This document shows positions 35,528-36,636 of a stretch of 36,636 bases of DNA, one piece after another. The translations under genes and the position numbers were made by a program. Source of the DNA: Chthoniobacter flavus (GTDB lineage: Bacteria; Verrucomicrobiota; Verrucomicrobiia; Chthoniobacterales; CAKUMP01); contig DYRR01000003.1 of assembly GCA_020718605.1 (NCBI GenBank), forward strand, positions 1-36,636, in the 5' to 3' direction. Under the pieces are notes generated by a model. The model saw only the letters and a program-made list of their open reading frames with translations, ran no database searches and was not told where the DNA came from. The first letter of the stretch is position 1. Each line of letters opens with the position of its first letter.

Positions 35528-36635
35528 ACTGCTTGCCACCGAAGGCCGCGCCAGGTGCGGACGTCTCACCACGCCGCACGGGGTCATCGAGACACCCATT
35601 TTCATGCCCGTGGGCACGCAGGGAACGGTGAAGGGGGTGAGCCCGGAGGAATTGCGCGGATTGCGGGCACAGATCATCCTCGGCAATACGTATCATCTGT
35701 TTGTCAGGCCCGGACTGGACGTGATGAGGCATTTTGGCGGACTGCACCGGTTCATGGCGTGGGATGGACCGATTCTTACCGACTCCGGGGGGTTCCAGGT
35801 TTTCTCGCTGGCCAAACTGCGGCGCATCACCGAGGAGGGCGTGCATTTTCAGAATCACCTCGACGGCACGCCCACTTTCATCGGACCCGAGACGTCGATG
35901 GATATCCAGGAGACGCTGGGTTCCGACATCGCGATGGTGTTTGATGAATGTCCGCCGTTTCCCTGCGAGCGCGATTATGCGGCGCGCAGTCTCGCGCTCA
36001 CGCTGCGCTGGGCGGCCCGCTGCAAACTCTGGCAGGAATCCCGCCCGCGTCCGCCCCTGGTTTTTGGCATCGTGCAGGGATCGTCGTATGCGGATCTCCG
36101 GGCGGAAAGCGCGCAGGCCCTGGTGGAGATCGGGTTCGATGGATATGCCGTGGGCGGCGTGAGCGTGGGGGAACCGGAGCCCGAAATGATGGCCGCCATC
36201 GAGCACAGCGTGCCGTTTCTTCCGTCCGACCGTCCGCGCTATGCGATGGGACTGGGAACCCCCCCGCAGATGCTGGAGATGATCGCCCGGGGCATCGACA
36301 TGTTCGACTGCGTGCTTCCCACCCGCATTGCGCGCAATGGCACAGCCTTCACCGCCGCAGGCACTTTGAACCTGAAAAACAGCGGATTCGCGTTGGACCC
36401 CGGACCGATCGAGGACGGATGCCAGTGCCCGGCCTGCCGGACCTTCACGCGGGGTTATCTGCGGCATCTCATCAAGGCGGAGGAGATACTCGGGCTGCGC
36501 CTGGTCACGCTGCACAACCTGCATTTCTACCTCACCCTCATGGAGAAGACCCGCCATCACATCCAAGTCGGCACCTTCGATGAATTCCGGCGGGCCTTTG
36601 TCGCCGGATATCAGGTTCATAAAACAAAATTTTAG
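35520..36635 (+). CDS. tgt: Queuine tRNA-ribosyltransferase
   Basis: The 371-residue bacterial TGT exchanges preQ1 for guanine 34 in GU(N) tRNAs. Seen are the active-site Asp in ILTDSGGFQVFSL (family residue 102 of Zymomonas TGT), the nucleophile Asp in DMFDCVLPTR, and the zinc site CQCPAC followed by the HNLHF histidine. VGGVSVGEPEPEM is also characteristic. The ATG at 35520 overlaps the end of rsmB; an in-frame ATG at 35499 is also possible. The stop TAG lies one base before the window end, so the neighbouring genes (often yajC-secDF) cannot be seen. Confidence 0.97.
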   Translation: MFELLATEGRARCGRLTTPHGVIETPIFMPVGTQGTVKGVSPEELRGLRAQIILGNTYHLFVRPGLDVMRHFGGLHRFMAWDGPILTDSGGFQVFSLAKLRRITEEGVHFQNHLDGTPTFIGPETSMDIQETLGSDIAMVFDECPPFPCERDYAARSLALTLRWAARCKLWQESRPRPPLVFGIVQGSSYADLRAESAQALVEIGFDGYAVGGVSVGEPEPEMMAAIEHSVPFLPSDRPRYAMGLGTPPQMLEMIARGIDMFDCVLPTRIARNGTAFTAAGTLNLKNSGFALDPGPIEDGCQCPACRTFTRGYLRHLIKAEEILGLRLVTLHNLHFYLTLMEKTRHHIQVGTFDEFRRAFVAGYQVHKTKF

Positions 36636-36636
36636 A

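Overview
The window is GC-rich, gene-dense bacterial chromosome with short intergenic gaps and many 4- or 8-base gene overlaps. No rRNA, tRNA, CRISPR array or intact insertion sequence was seen. Gene content (bacterial Pur-alpha-like protein, divergent Hsp33, class I ketol-acid reductoisomerase, fused SpmA/SpmB, unfused coaB and coaC) and a hairpin repeat of a type I associate with these genomes point to Verrucomicrobiota. That assignment is inference.

Region 1 (1-2800) is a nitrate/nitric-oxide module on the minus strand: an iron-sulfur repair protein (RIC/ScdA type), a membrane-anchored diheme cytochrome c, and the start of narG, which runs off the window. A perfect 9-bp inverted repeat lies just upstream. 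On its other side is a radical SAM/SPASM gene that has lost its middle, so a pseudogene remains.

Region 2 (2841-7188) holds a YihY-type membrane protein, a lone receiver domain, Hsp33 with its own terminator, and a tight plus-strand pair: a DPPR-synthase-like UbiA prenyltransferase followed by a PgpA phosphatase carrying an unrecognised N-terminal half.

Region 3 (7423-16993) is a long minus-strand housekeeping block, read from right to left: tmk, holB, a Pur-alpha-like protein, trpB, yicC, gmk, coaC, coaB, a histone-H1-like lysine-rich protein, suhB, ispF, cysS and yhbY. Most neighbours overlap by ATGA.

Region 4 (17026-23860) has a 2-hydroxyacid dehydrogenase whose catalytic arginine is histidine, a fluoride channel with its DUF190 partner, and a four-gene sugar cluster: a GpgS-like GT81 enzyme, two GT4 glycosyltransferases and a HAD phosphatase. 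The cluster fits synthesis of a glucosylglycerate or mannosylglucosylglycerate compatible solute.

Region 5 (24152-36635) contains a PIN/Phd toxin-antitoxin pair with a palindromic operator, aspS of the non-discriminating type, ilvN-ilvC, a decayed second PIN toxin, dnaE, a SpmA-SpmB fusion, rsmB and tgt.

Scattered between the genes is a family of short palindromic elements. Two copies, at 15154-15296 and 28639-28781, have the same length of 143 nt and nearly the same sequence. They carry imperfect terminal inverted repeats and two hairpins whose loops (TCCC and GGGA) are complementary. Degraded or composite copies lie at 5164-5207 and 32648-32864. A different three-hairpin repeat lies at 26781-26860.
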